From Salinimicrobium sediminilitoris (GTDB taxonomy: Bacteria > Bacteroidota > Bacteroidia > Flavobacteriales > Flavobacteriaceae): a stretch of DNA of 64,000 nucleotides. The notes beneath the pieces were generated by a model. That model saw only the letters and a program-made list of their open reading frames with translations, did no database searches and had not been told where the DNA came from. The position numbers and the translations under genes were made by a program. Of the stretch, positions 1-8,113 are shown in pieces; the first letter of the stretch is position 1; every line of letters begins with the position of its first letter. The stretch is from assembly GCF_020866905.1 (NCBI RefSeq), contig NZ_JAIVCC010000001.1, positions 91,148-155,147 on the forward strand, in the 5' to 3' direction.

Positions 1-1548
1 GCAGAAGGTGGTTCCCAAACCCAGTTTACGGATAATCAGGAACATCGTTCCCCGGATGTAGCTGTCGAAAACGAAATGAAACTCCGGTCTGTTAAGATCA
101 AACACAAGAATGCAGAATATCATTTAAGTGATGGAAATATTGTTATTGCTGCAATTACCAGCTGCACCAATACTTCAAATCCCGCAGTAATGGTGGGAGC
201 AGGCCTGGTGGCAAGAAAAGCATTATCCAGAGGTTTGCGCACCAAATCCTGGGTCAAAACAAGCCTGGCACCGGGATCAAAAGTAGTTACGACTTACCTG
301 AATCGTTCTGGACTCTCTGAAGATCTTGATGCCTTGCGTTTCCATACCGTTGGTTATGGCTGTACTTCCTGTATTGGAAACAGTGGACCGCTTCCAAAAC
401 ATATTGCCGATGCGGTAGATGAGAATGAACTTGTAGTAGCATCTGTACTGTCCGGAAACAGGAATTTTGAAGCGCGGGTACATCCGCAGGTGAAAATGAA
501 TTTCTTAATGTCCCCGATGCTAGTAGTTGCCTATGCACTTGTGGGTCGTGTGGATATTGATCTTATTAATGATCCTTTAGGTTTTGATCCCAACGGACTG
601 CCGGTTTACCTCAAAGAAATCTGGCCAACGCAGGAGGAGATCAACCAAACCATTAAGGAGAGTATGAAAGTGGAGGATTTTAAACAGGTTTATGATGTGA
701 TCTTTGACGGTGAGGAGCAATGGAAAAATCTTTCTACCGCCGAAGGAAATGAATATATCTGGGAGGACAATTCCACTTATATTAAAGAAGTTCCTTTCTT
801 TAAAGATCTTTCTGAAACACCCAAAGATCCTGAAGATATCAAAGATGCCCGGGTGCTTTTATTGCTGGGAGATTCTGTAACTACAGATCATATTTCCCCG
901 GCCGGAGCTTTCAGTGAAAAATCTGCGGCAGGCCAATATTTGAAGAGCAAGGGAGTTGAGCAGAAGAATTTTAACTCCTACGGCTCCCGTCGTGGAAATC
1001 ACGAAGTGATGATGCGGGGAACCTTTGCTAACGTGAGGATCAAGAACAGGATCACAGATAAGGAAGGCGGTTATTCCACCTATTTTCCAACTAATGAAAC
1101 CCTGACTGTTTATGATGCAGCCATGAAATATGCTGATGATAATACGCCGCTCATAGTTATTGCGGGAAAAGAATACGGCAGCGGATCTTCACGCGATTGG
1201 GCAGCAAAAGGAACCAATTTACTCGGGATAAAAGTGGTGCTTGCTGTTAGCTTCGAAAGAATACACAGGAGTAACTTAATGCAGATGGGAGTGATGCCTC
1301 TGGAATTTATGAACGGGGGAACAGCGGAAACGCTTGGAATTAAAGGCGATGAAAAATTCACCTTTAAGGGAATTTCTGCAGATCTTCATCGGGGTAAGAT
1401 CATCAGGGTTTCAGCAGAAATAGAAAATGGTAAGAGAATAGAATTTGATGCTAAATCCCGTCTGGATTCAGACATAGAGATTGCATATTACACTAATGGA
1501 GGTATCTTACAATATATCTTGAGGCAATTTATGAAGGAAGGGAAGTAA
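1..1548 (+). CDS. acnA: Aconitate hydratase, AcnA/IRP1 type (3' part, cut by window start)
   Basis: This TCA-cycle enzyme interconverts citrate and isocitrate through a [4Fe-4S] cluster in the cytoplasm. The reading frame is open from base 1, so about 515 C-terminal residues are present and the N-terminal part lies outside the window. The first in-frame ATG (base 76) is not the real start. The cluster cysteines are visible in SCTNTSNP and in GYGCTSCIGNSGPL. The C-terminal swivel domain follows, with GDSVTTDHISPAG, GSRRGNHEVM and the substrate-binding GSGSSRDWAAKG motif. Spacing and motif wording (AAITSCTNTSNP) fit the AcnA/IRP-like branch rather than the mitochondrial-like or AcnB branches. 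The stop codon is intact and the next gene is a small unrelated ORF. Confidence 0.95.
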   Translation, partial: AEGGSQTQFTDNQEHRSPDVAVENEMKLRSVKIKHKNAEYHLSDGNIVIAAITSCTNTSNPAVMVGAGLVARKALSRGLRTKSWVKTSLAPGSKVVTTYLNRSGLSEDLDALRFHTVGYGCTSCIGNSGPLPKHIADAVDENELVVASVLSGNRNFEARVHPQVKMNFLMSPMLVVAYALVGRVDIDLINDPLGFDPNGLPVYLKEIWPTQEEINQTIKESMKVEDFKQVYDVIFDGEEQWKNLSTAEGNEYIWEDNSTYIKEVPFFKDLSETPKDPEDIKDARVLLLLGDSVTTDHISPAGAFSEKSAAGQYLKSKGVEQKNFNSYGSRRGNHEVMMRGTFANVRIKNRITDKEGGYSTYFPTNETLTVYDAAMKYADDNTPLIVIAGKEYGSGSSRDWAAKGTNLLGIKVVLAVSFERIHRSNLMQMGVMPLEFMNGGTAETLGIKGDEKFTFKGISADLHRGKIIRVSAEIENGKRIEFDAKSRLDSDIEIAYYTNGGILQYILRQFMKEGK

Positions 1549-1635
1549 TTTCAACTACAGATTTATTTCATACTATGGGATAGCATGTTTTTTTATTTTT
1601 TAAACGACAGGAGAATTTTTAATTAAAATTAAATT

Positions 1636-1854
1636 ATGGGTAGACCTTCCACAAAGCCAAAAGATTTGAGAGATGATTATTACATTGAAGTCAGGAATAA
1701 AAACCAAAGATCTGGTGTCAAAATTCGAAGAGATACCATAAGCCAACTTCAAGTGGCTATTGATGAATATAAAGAAAATAAGGAAGTTGTTATTCTGGGT
1801 AAACAAGAGAACGGAAAAATGAAAGACATTTCCGAATTCAGCGTCGAACTATAG
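1636..1854 (+). CDS. Small conserved protein of unknown function (72 aa)
   Basis: I do not recognise a named family. The protein begins MGRPSTKPKDLRDDYY and is charged and soluble, with no signal peptide or membrane segment. Its second half (VAIDEYKENKEVVILGKQENGKM) looks like a compact alpha/beta unit. It is supported as a real gene because a second, frameshifted copy with the same start, length and C-terminal half lies at 23660-23882. The two differ mostly at synonymous or conservative positions. It stands alone between aconitase and the iron-transport operon. The function is unknown. Confidence 0.7.
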   Translation: MGRPSTKPKDLRDDYYIEVRNKNQRSGVKIRRDTISQLQVAIDEYKENKEVVILGKQENGKMKDISEFSVEL

Positions 1855-2028
1855 GAGTTGAATCTAAATCAATTTGGCTAAAATTAATAGCTCACACTTT
1901 GTCCTGTAGTTGAGACCATGTGAAATAACAGAAACTTTTGAATCATTAAAAAATCTGTAGTGAAAGCTGCAGATTTTATGTTTTCAGGTGGGTTATATCC
2001 ACAGAGACTATCGAGAATCTACATCTGA

Positions 2029-2064
2029 ATAATTATTTATAATGAATCTAAATAATTATCTTTG
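2029..2064 (+). promoter_or_regulatory. Palindromic operator overlapping promoter of the iron-transport operon
   Basis: A perfect 11-bp inverted repeat (ATAATTATTTA at 2029-2039, TAAATAATTAT at 2049-2059, 9-bp spacer) ends inside a Bacteroidota -7 element, TATCTTTG at 2057-2064, a match to TAnnTTTG. The ATG of the iron-binding lipoprotein is 23 bp further on. No good -33 TTG is visible. The layout is what a metal-dependent repressor (Fur or DtxR family) would use to block the promoter, but the identity of the regulator is inferred only from the downstream gene function. Confidence 0.5.
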
Positions 2065-2086
2065 TAGAAACACATAAAATTCTGAA

Positions 2087-3136
2087 ATGAAAAAACTGAT
2101 ACTCCTTAGCGCAATAGTTTTGCTAACGGCTTGTAAAAACGATAAAAGTGGAAATGAAAATAGACCCGCCACTGAAAGTGAGGGTCAGGTGGTAAATGTA
2201 TACACGCATCGTCATTACGAAGCAGACCAGGAATTATTCAGGATGTTTGAGGAAAAAACCGGAATAGACGTTCAGGTGGTCAATGCAAATGCCGATGAAT
2301 TGATCCAGAAGATGAGTATGGAGGGAGAACAATCCCCGGCAGATGTTTTGATCACTGTGGATGCGGGAAGATTGACAAGGGCCAAGGAACAGGGATTACT
2401 ACAACCCATAGAATCTGAAATTCTTGAGAATGCCATTCCTTCCCATTTAAAAGATGAAGATAACGAATGGTTTGGCCTCACAAAAAGGGCAAGAATAATC
2501 GCTTACGTTAAAGATCGCGTAAATCCGGAAGAATTAAGCACCTATGAAGATCTCGCTTCAGATAAGTGGAATGACAAAGTACTTATAAGATCTTCAGGAA
2601 ATATTTATAATCAAAGTTTGTTAGCCTCTCTAATAGCGCATAACGGGGAAGAGGAAGCCACTACCTGGGCAGAGGGCATGGTAGAAAATATGGCAAGAAC
2701 ACCCCGGGGAGGTGACAGAGACCAGGTTAAAGCAATAGTTGCGGGAGAAGGTGATCTCGCGGTGGTAAATTCTTATTACATTGGGAAAATGTTAAACTCC
2801 TCAGATCCTGAGGAAGCAGCCACTGCAGAGAAAGTGAGATTGTTTTTCCCCAACCAAGAGGGAAGAGGTACCCATATCAATGTAAGTGGTGCCGGAGTTG
2901 CAAAACATGCCCCGAATAAAGAAAATGCAATTCGGTTTATAGAATTTTTGGCTTCCGAAGAAGCACAAGAGATCTTTGCAAATTCAAATTACGAATATCC
3001 GGTTCTCGAAGGATTAGAACCTGCACAGACCTTACAGGAGTGGGGAGAATTTAAAGAAGATACCTTGAATTTAAGCGTATTGGGAGATAATAATAAAGAG
3101 GCAGTTTTAATATTTGATGAAGCAGGTTGGAAGTAG
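2087..3136 (+). CDS. Fe(3+) ABC transporter substrate-binding lipoprotein
   Basis: This is a periplasmic ferric-iron-binding protein of the FutA/FbpA family, 349 aa, the usual length. The N-terminus is a lipoprotein signal with lipobox LLTAC (Cys about residue 16), so it is probably membrane-anchored. The mature protein starts with the family signature VNVYTHRHY and contains the tandem tyrosines of NSYYIGK, which in FutA/FbpA proteins coordinate Fe3+. It is first in a three-gene operon with a permease and an ATPase. Its last 20 bases overlap the permease start. The operator-like palindrome upstream suggests iron repression. Molybdate and sulfate binding proteins were considered, but the YTHRHY and double-Tyr motifs favour iron. 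Confidence 0.88.
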   Translation: MKKLILLSAIVLLTACKNDKSGNENRPATESEGQVVNVYTHRHYEADQELFRMFEEKTGIDVQVVNANADELIQKMSMEGEQSPADVLITVDAGRLTRAKEQGLLQPIESEILENAIPSHLKDEDNEWFGLTKRARIIAYVKDRVNPEELSTYEDLASDKWNDKVLIRSSGNIYNQSLLASLIAHNGEEEATTWAEGMVENMARTPRGGDRDQVKAIVAGEGDLAVVNSYYIGKMLNSSDPEEAATAEKVRLFFPNQEGRGTHINVSGAGVAKHAPNKENAIRFIEFLASEEAQEIFANSNYEYPVLEGLEPAQTLQEWGEFKEDTLNLSVLGDNNKEAVLIFDEAGWK

Positions 3137-4781
3137 GGGTATTTTTTCCATAGGATCCCGTTTACAGCGGCTTAAAAGAGATAGTAACAGATGGTCAATA
3201 TTTACTTTGGCCATCATTCTTTTTATAGCTCTACCAATTATTTCTATCGCAATAAAACTTTGCGACGGCCCGGGAGAAACCTGGGGTCATGTTGTCGATC
3301 ATTTGTTGCTGGACTACATTGGTAATTCTTTGTTCCTGGTTTTTTTCTGCGGGATTCTGGTATTACTTCTCGGAGTTTCTTCGGCATGGTTTGTAGCGAG
3401 ATATGAGTTTCCATTTAGGAAACAGATGGAATGGCTTCTTATTCTACCTTTGGCAATTCCTTCCTATATAGTAGCCTATACTTATGCCGGTATTTTCGAC
3501 TACGGTGGCACTTTGGATCTGATCCTTCGTGTATTGGACCTCGAATTTATCAGGGTCGATATTATGAATAAAACCGGATTAGCTTTTATTCTTGGAATTT
3601 CCTTGTTTCCCTATGTCTATTTAAGTGCAAGGGCTTTTTTTATCAATCAGGCGAACAACCTGTTGGAAGCTTCAACCATGTTGGGAGTAGGGGAAGTTAA
3701 AACTTTCTTTAAATTGATGTTGCCCCTGGCAAGACCGGCAATTATTGCAGGATTAATTCTTGTGCTTATGGAAGTGCTGAATGATTATGGCGCGGCAAAG
3801 TACTACGGTGTGAACACCTTTACTACGGGAATTTTCAGGTCCTGGTTCTCTCTCGAAGAACCGGATACAGCAGTATATTTATCGGCCTTGTTAATTGTTA
3901 TAGTTTTTGCCCTTATTCTCTTTGAAAAATGGCAACGTAGAAATGTAGAAGTATCTTCTTCAAAATCCAATAATCACCGCATTCACAGGAAAAGAGGAAG
4001 TAAAGGAATGCAGGTTTCCATTTTGTGTTTTGTACTTATTCCCGTGGCCCTTGGATTTTTTATTCCGGTTTTGCAGTTGATTTATTGGACCTTCTTAACA
4101 GCGGGGAAAGTTTTTGATATGGATTTTATAATGCTGTCTGTTCAAAGTTTTGGAATTGCTATTATTTCAGCATTAATAACGGTTTTCTTTGCTGTATTAC
4201 TCATTTATTTTGCCAAATGGAGTATGCTCTCTTTTTTCAAAAACATTGCGAAAATGGGAATATTAGGGTATGCCATTCCCGGAGCGGTAATTGCAATCGG
4301 TGTAATGATACCCACCCTCGCCTTTGACAAATGGCTTATCCATTTCCTGGATGACTGGTTCAATATTCATACGGGACTACTTATTAACGGAACGCTCGTT
4401 GCCCTTGTATATGCTTACTCCGTTCGTTTCTTAGCGGTGGCTTATAATCCTATAGAATCAACTTCTCTGAAAGTTCACAGTACAATTCCCGATTCATCAA
4501 AGGTGCTTGGAGTGGGAAACCTGAAAACATTCTTTAAAATTGAGTTCCCTTTAATCAAAGCAGGAATTTTCAGTGCACTTATTCTTGTTTTTATCGATGT
4601 ACTAAAGGAGTTGCCTCTTACCTTGATTCTGAAGCCTTTCCATATAAATACAATGGCCGTAAAAGCCTATCAATATGCAAGCGATGAAATGGTAATGGAA
4701 GCAGCTATACCCTCATTATTCATTATTTTTACTGCTGCAATTCCTGTGATCTTTTTGAACAAACTTTTAATAAGGAAATAA
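3117..4781 (+). CDS. Iron(III) ABC transporter permease (FbpB-like, double permease)
   Basis: This inner-membrane permease of about 554 aa contains two fused binding-protein-dependent transport domains, as in FbpB/FutB. Each half has about six hydrophobic helices and an EAA-type loop. The first half has EASTMLGVGEVKTFFKLMLPLARPA, here described only by its EAxxxLG core, and the second half has DSSKVLGVGNLKTFFKIEFP. The two halves are linked by a charged stretch around residues 285-300. The ATG at 3117 is preferred over the adjacent TTG at 3114. Either start overlaps the 3' end of the substrate-binding gene, which implies translational coupling. The stop codon overlaps the ATPase start by one base (TAATG). 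Confidence 0.88.
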   Translation: MKQVGSRGIFSIGSRLQRLKRDSNRWSIFTLAIILFIALPIISIAIKLCDGPGETWGHVVDHLLLDYIGNSLFLVFFCGILVLLLGVSSAWFVARYEFPFRKQMEWLLILPLAIPSYIVAYTYAGIFDYGGTLDLILRVLDLEFIRVDIMNKTGLAFILGISLFPYVYLSARAFFINQANNLLEASTMLGVGEVKTFFKLMLPLARPAIIAGLILVLMEVLNDYGAAKYYGVNTFTTGIFRSWFSLEEPDTAVYLSALLIVIVFALILFEKWQRRNVEVSSSKSNNHRIHRKRGSKGMQVSILCFVLIPVALGFFIPVLQLIYWTFLTAGKVFDMDFIMLSVQSFGIAIISALITVFFAVLLIYFAKWSMLSFFKNIAKMGILGYAIPGAVIAIGVMIPTLAFDKWLIHFLDDWFNIHTGLLINGTLVALVYAYSVRFLAVAYNPIESTSLKVHSTIPDSSKVLGVGNLKTFFKIEFPLIKAGIFSALILVFIDVLKELPLTLILKPFHINTMAVKAYQYASDEMVMEAAIPSLFIIFTAAIPVIFLNKLLIRK

Positions 4782-5761
4782 TGCTGAAGATAAATTCACT
4801 TTCTAAAAGCTTTGACAGGGGAAAAACTTTTGCTCTGAAAGATGTCTCTTTTGAGCTTGAAAAGGCTAATGTATGTGCAATAGTGGGAGAAAGCGGAAGT
4901 GGAAAAACCACCCTGGTAAGATTAATTTCCGGTCTTGAAAGACCAGATCACGGATCTATCGAACTTGATGGCAAAACAATTTCTTCATTAAGAAAAATTA
5001 TCCCTCCGGAAAAGCGAAAAATCGGACTTGTTTTTCAGGAGTACGCTCTTTTTCCTCATTTAACCATTCTGGAAAATATCTTATACGGGGTTTCCAAACA
5101 GAAGAATAAGAAAGAAAGAGCAAAAGAAGTGCTGGAACTGGTTGGATTAACTTCCCTGGAAAAACGTTATCCACACCAATTATCCGGCGGACAACAACAG
5201 CGGGTGGCTTTGGCCCGGGCTTTGGCTCCCAATCCTTCGTTACTTATTCTGGATGAGCCGTTCAGTAATCTGGATGCAATGCTGAGGATGCAGCTAAGAA
5301 ATCAGGTCTTTGAGATCATCAAGAAAACAGGAGTTACGGCTTTGTTTGTTACCCATGATACCCAGGATGCACTTTCAGTAGCAGATGAAATACTTATTCT
5401 TCAGGAGGGAGAAGTAATTCAAAAAGATGGTGCAGCCAATTTATACACAAAACCGAATTCGGTATATGTTGCTTCCCTCTTCGGAAACACCATTCAGCTC
5501 ACCAATACACTACAGGAAGCCTTTCAATGTCCGTTGAACATTGACTGCTGCCACGCCATCCGCAATGAAAACTTTAATATTAATACTGAATGCGAATACA
5601 TCTCACATGCAACGGTGATAAAAAAGACCTTTTTAGGAGAAACTGTTCAGTTATTGCTGAAGCTGGATAATGGCGAGCAACTTTCGGTAGTCACAAAGGA
5701 AAAGAATGTGGCAGAGAGAATTAGAATCGGATTTGATTCTAAGGATGTTTTGGAATTTTAG
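4781..5761 (+). CDS. Iron(III) ABC transporter ATP-binding protein (FbpC-like)
   Basis: This cytoplasmic ATPase of 326 aa energises the ferric-iron importer. The nucleotide-binding domain has Walker A GESGSGKTT (about residue 37), a Q-loop in LVFQEYALFP, ABC signature LSGGQQQR, Walker B LLILDEPFSNLD and the switch His in VTHD. The remaining 90 or so residues form a TOBE-type C-terminal region, as in FbpC and PotA-like importers. An unusual pair of cysteines (CPLNIDCCHA) sits at the start of this region. The gene overlaps the permease by one base and closes the operon. Confidence 0.9.
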   Translation: MLKINSLSKSFDRGKTFALKDVSFELEKANVCAIVGESGSGKTTLVRLISGLERPDHGSIELDGKTISSLRKIIPPEKRKIGLVFQEYALFPHLTILENILYGVSKQKNKKERAKEVLELVGLTSLEKRYPHQLSGGQQQRVALARALAPNPSLLILDEPFSNLDAMLRMQLRNQVFEIIKKTGVTALFVTHDTQDALSVADEILILQEGEVIQKDGAANLYTKPNSVYVASLFGNTIQLTNTLQEAFQCPLNIDCCHAIRNENFNINTECEYISHATVIKKTFLGETVQLLLKLDNGEQLSVVTKEKNVAERIRIGFDSKDVLEF

Positions 5762-5847
5762 AAATAGAGACAGGGACATAATTTTTAGCCTCTGCTACCG
5801 GAGCACTAATTTTGCCATCTGTTATAAGCCCGGATCCTGAATAACTC

Positions 5848-6288
5848 TTACACTATAGGAACCGCTAAAAGTGGAATCTTCAATTCGTCCACAAGGTCCT
5901 TTTTCTTATTGGAGGTAAAAAGTTCATAGAGAAAATCCTTTTTTCGGTGCCCCGCGATTACAAGGTCTATCCCGTGTTCCTCTACTTTCTCCTTGATCGC
6001 TTTACTGACAGATCCTTCTACTATAAAACCTTCTGCAGGAATACCATGGTCCTTTCCAATTTCTGAAACGCATTGCTTAACAAAAGCAGCTTCTTTTTTT
6101 TGCTCCTCAGCTCTTTCATCGAACACAAATTGAGGACCGCTTTCGCGGGCAAGAAAATCATCGGGATTTGAAGCGGTGACATGTGAGATCCAGATCTTTC
6201 CATCTGTCAGTTTTGCCAGTTTTACTGCCTGAGCTATTAGCTGATCAGCATGTTCAAGATTTCCAAGGGCCACAAGTATATTCTTCAT
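5848..6288 (-). CDS. Universal stress protein, UspA family
   Basis: This is a single-domain Usp of 146 aa with an N-terminal MKNILVALGNLEHADQLIAQA strand-loop-helix. The C-terminal part (DLVIAGHRKKDFLYELFTSNKK) resembles the nucleotide-binding GxxG-like loop of the family, although the canonical G-2x-G-9x-G(S/T) motif is degenerate: AGHRKKDFLYELFTS has no clear second glycine. ATP binding is therefore doubtful. The gene is transcribed opposite to the iron operon and ends about 85 bp from its 3' end. In many bacteria Usp genes respond to anaerobiosis or nutrient stress; nothing in the promoter shows that here. Confidence 0.85.
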   Translation of the reverse strand: MKNILVALGNLEHADQLIAQAVKLAKLTDGKIWISHVTASNPDDFLARESGPQFVFDERAEEQKKEAAFVKQCVSEIGKDHGIPAEGFIVEGSVSKAIKEKVEEHGIDLVIAGHRKKDFLYELFTSNKKKDLVDELKIPLLAVPIV

Positions 6289-6408
6289 AATCTAATATTC
6301 ACTTAACTTTAAAGGTAGCAAAAAAAAAGCCGGGTGGTTGTAACTCACAACCCATAATTGACAGCTAAATTTAATCCCAAGAAAAAACCATTACCTCAAA
6401 CATCGCAT

Positions 6409-7692
6409 TCACCCTTCACTCTCCAATTTCCGGGTCATTTGGGAAGAAATAAAGGGAATCCGGGGTGCAAGAAAGTATCCGGTGAGGCTGGCAAAGAGGA
6501 TTGGGATGAAATAAGCAAAACCTGTGAGAGTTGCCAGCAGTATAGTTGTACTCATTGGGGTTCTGGTTACACAGGCATTGATCCCGGCCATACAGGAAAT
6601 GATCGCCAGGGCAGGATCTACAGTGGGGAAAATTTGGTGAATAATTAAACCTATAGTGGCTCCAACGAAAAACAACGGAATAATGAATCCGCCTCTCCAT
6701 CCGGATGTCACGGTAATGGCAATAGCGAGTATCTTAAAAATTAAAATAGCAAACAGGAAACCAAGAGAAAGATCATTTAGGAACAATTCATTGATCTGGT
6801 GGTGACCAAAATACCGGGTAAGGGGAAAATAATAGGCAATGATCCCTAAAACTAAACCACCCAGAAAAGTTTTCACGAAAATTGGATATTCAATTTTGTT
6901 GAACATCTTTTTTAGAGTTTTGGTACAAATGATAAATATCCAGCCAAAGATTGTGGCCCCAACAGCAAATAGAACAGCATAGACAAAGTCGAACTTATCC
7001 TGCATTTCATAAGTGGGAAGATCCCAGATAGGACCCAATCCCAGATGAATAATTAGTGCAAAAATGATGTAACTGAAACAGCTCGCCACAAAAGCGGGAA
7101 TGATAGCCTGATAGTATTCTGCAGCATGCTTATGGTGAAGGATTTCGAGGGAAAATAAGCTGCCCCCAAGCGGTGCCCCAAACAAGGCCGTAAATCCAGA
7201 AGCCATTCCGGCAATAGTCATTGACCGGAAATCCTCTCCTTTTAACCGTAGTACTTTCCCAAACCAGGAGCCGGTAGAGCCTGTTACTTGCACCAGTGGT
7301 GCCTCCGGTCCCAGGCTTCCACCCGAGCCCACGCAGAGAAGGGAAGATAACACCATTGAAAAATTGTTTCTGGGATCCAGTTTTCCTTTGTTGAACTTAA
7401 TGTTATTCACAATAAGATCGATTTCTCCCGGATCACCGAAGAAATGGATGATCAATCCGGCCAATAACCCGGCAATTGCCATTGTAGGGATCACCTGCCA
7501 ACCTTCAAAAAAGGCGAGCCCGTGCGTTAGCATTTCCAGCACGATCCAATAAAAGCCTGAAATGACTCCTCCAATGATCCCTAATAGTGCCCAAAGCAAA
7601 AAATTCCTGCTAAAGACAAAAGGACTGAACCTAATGGGCTGGTCCAGGATGTTAAGATAGTTGACTAGCCTTCGTCTGGTTCTAATTTTCAA
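6409..7692 (-). CDS. ClC-family chloride channel/transporter
   Basis: This integral membrane protein of 427 aa has the hydrophobic pattern of ClC proteins and no C-terminal CBS domains. The central motif is GSGGSLGPEAPLVQ, matching the GxxGxEGP region with GPEAP in place of GREGP; the gating glutamate is retained. A later GWRGGFIIP segment corresponds to the GxFxP anion-site motif. The N-terminal 30 residues are basic and cytoplasmic. It is monocistronic and divergent from the nitrate transporter operon, separated by a 421-bp region. The substrate (chloride, nitrate or fluoride) cannot be decided from sequence; the position beside NarK genes makes anion balance plausible. Confidence 0.87.
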   Translation of the reverse strand: MKIRTRRRLVNYLNILDQPIRFSPFVFSRNFLLWALLGIIGGVISGFYWIVLEMLTHGLAFFEGWQVIPTMAIAGLLAGLIIHFFGDPGEIDLIVNNIKFNKGKLDPRNNFSMVLSSLLCVGSGGSLGPEAPLVQVTGSTGSWFGKVLRLKGEDFRSMTIAGMASGFTALFGAPLGGSLFSLEILHHKHAAEYYQAIIPAFVASCFSYIIFALIIHLGLGPIWDLPTYEMQDKFDFVYAVLFAVGATIFGWIFIICTKTLKKMFNKIEYPIFVKTFLGGLVLGIIAYYFPLTRYFGHHQINELFLNDLSLGFLFAILIFKILAIAITVTSGWRGGFIIPLFFVGATIGLIIHQIFPTVDPALAIISCMAGINACVTRTPMSTTILLATLTGFAYFIPILFASLTGYFLAPRIPFISSQMTRKLESEG

Positions 7693-7786
7693 AATTTAGA
7701 TTTTGATGTGCTATAGTTTGAAAGTCCAAAAATTTTGTGAGCCGCAAGTTATCAAAAATTGAAAAAGGAGAGGCAGGAGGGGAATG

Positions 7787-7804
7787 ATTATTAAGTTTAA
7801 TAAT
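7787..7804. repeat. AT-rich palindrome in the clc-narK intergenic region
   Basis: Perfect 8-bp arms (ATTATTAA / TTAATAAT) are separated by 2 bp. It lies about 95 bp upstream of the ClC gene start and 300 bp upstream of narK. It could be a regulator site for either gene, but in AT-rich DNA it may be chance. Apart from this palindrome and the site at 8035-8081, I see nothing else in the gap 7693-8113. Confidence 0.3.
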
Positions 7805-8034
7805 TTTATGCTCCTTTTTTGTTGGATATAAAAAGCGGTCAAAGATGGGTTGACTTTCAACTCTCCTAAAGACCCGTATTTCTCTTTGTGGTTTCCTTGG
7901 TTGGAAAATAGATTCTCTGCAGCGTTTCTTTCTTCACCTGATAATCTGAAAGTTGTTCTGAATGTTATGGCAGAAATTTATAAATCTCACAATTTTAGCA
8001 TTATCAATAGATTTCCTAACTTTAAAAACCTTTG

Positions 8035-8081
8035 AAAATGATCTCTATCATTTTTCAAGGTTCTAGTTCCATGTAGTTTCG
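8035..8081 (+). promoter_or_regulatory. CRP/FNR-family operator plus promoter of the nitrate transporter operon
   Basis: A perfect inverted repeat AAAATGAT-CTCT-ATCATTTT (8035-8054) contains the TGAT-N4-ATCA core typical of FNR/DNR/NnrR-type sites. Imperfect extension (TTGA...TCAA) lengthens it. Its centre (8044.5) is 33 bp upstream of the centre of a near-consensus -7 box TAGTTTCG (8074-8081; consensus TAnnTTTG). If transcription starts around 8086, the operator is at about -41.5, the class II activator position. A second promoter at 11399-11446 has exactly the same arrangement. Confidence 0.65.
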
Positions 8082-8113
8082 TAGCTTAATATAAAGGACC
8101 AAAATATCCCATA

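Noticed and set aside
2087-5761. Reading the ABC operon as a molybdate importer, given the moco genes downstream
   Set aside because: The binding protein has the YTHRHY and NSYY motifs of ferric-iron binders, and the permease is a double FbpB-type unit rather than a single ModB.
6358-6648. Plus-strand ORF of 96 aa
   Set aside because: It is antisense to the conserved ClC gene and has no recognisable domain.
7850-8035. 61-aa ORF in the clc-narK intergenic region
   Set aside because: Composition is unlike neighbouring proteins, it has no start context, and it runs into the FNR-like site.
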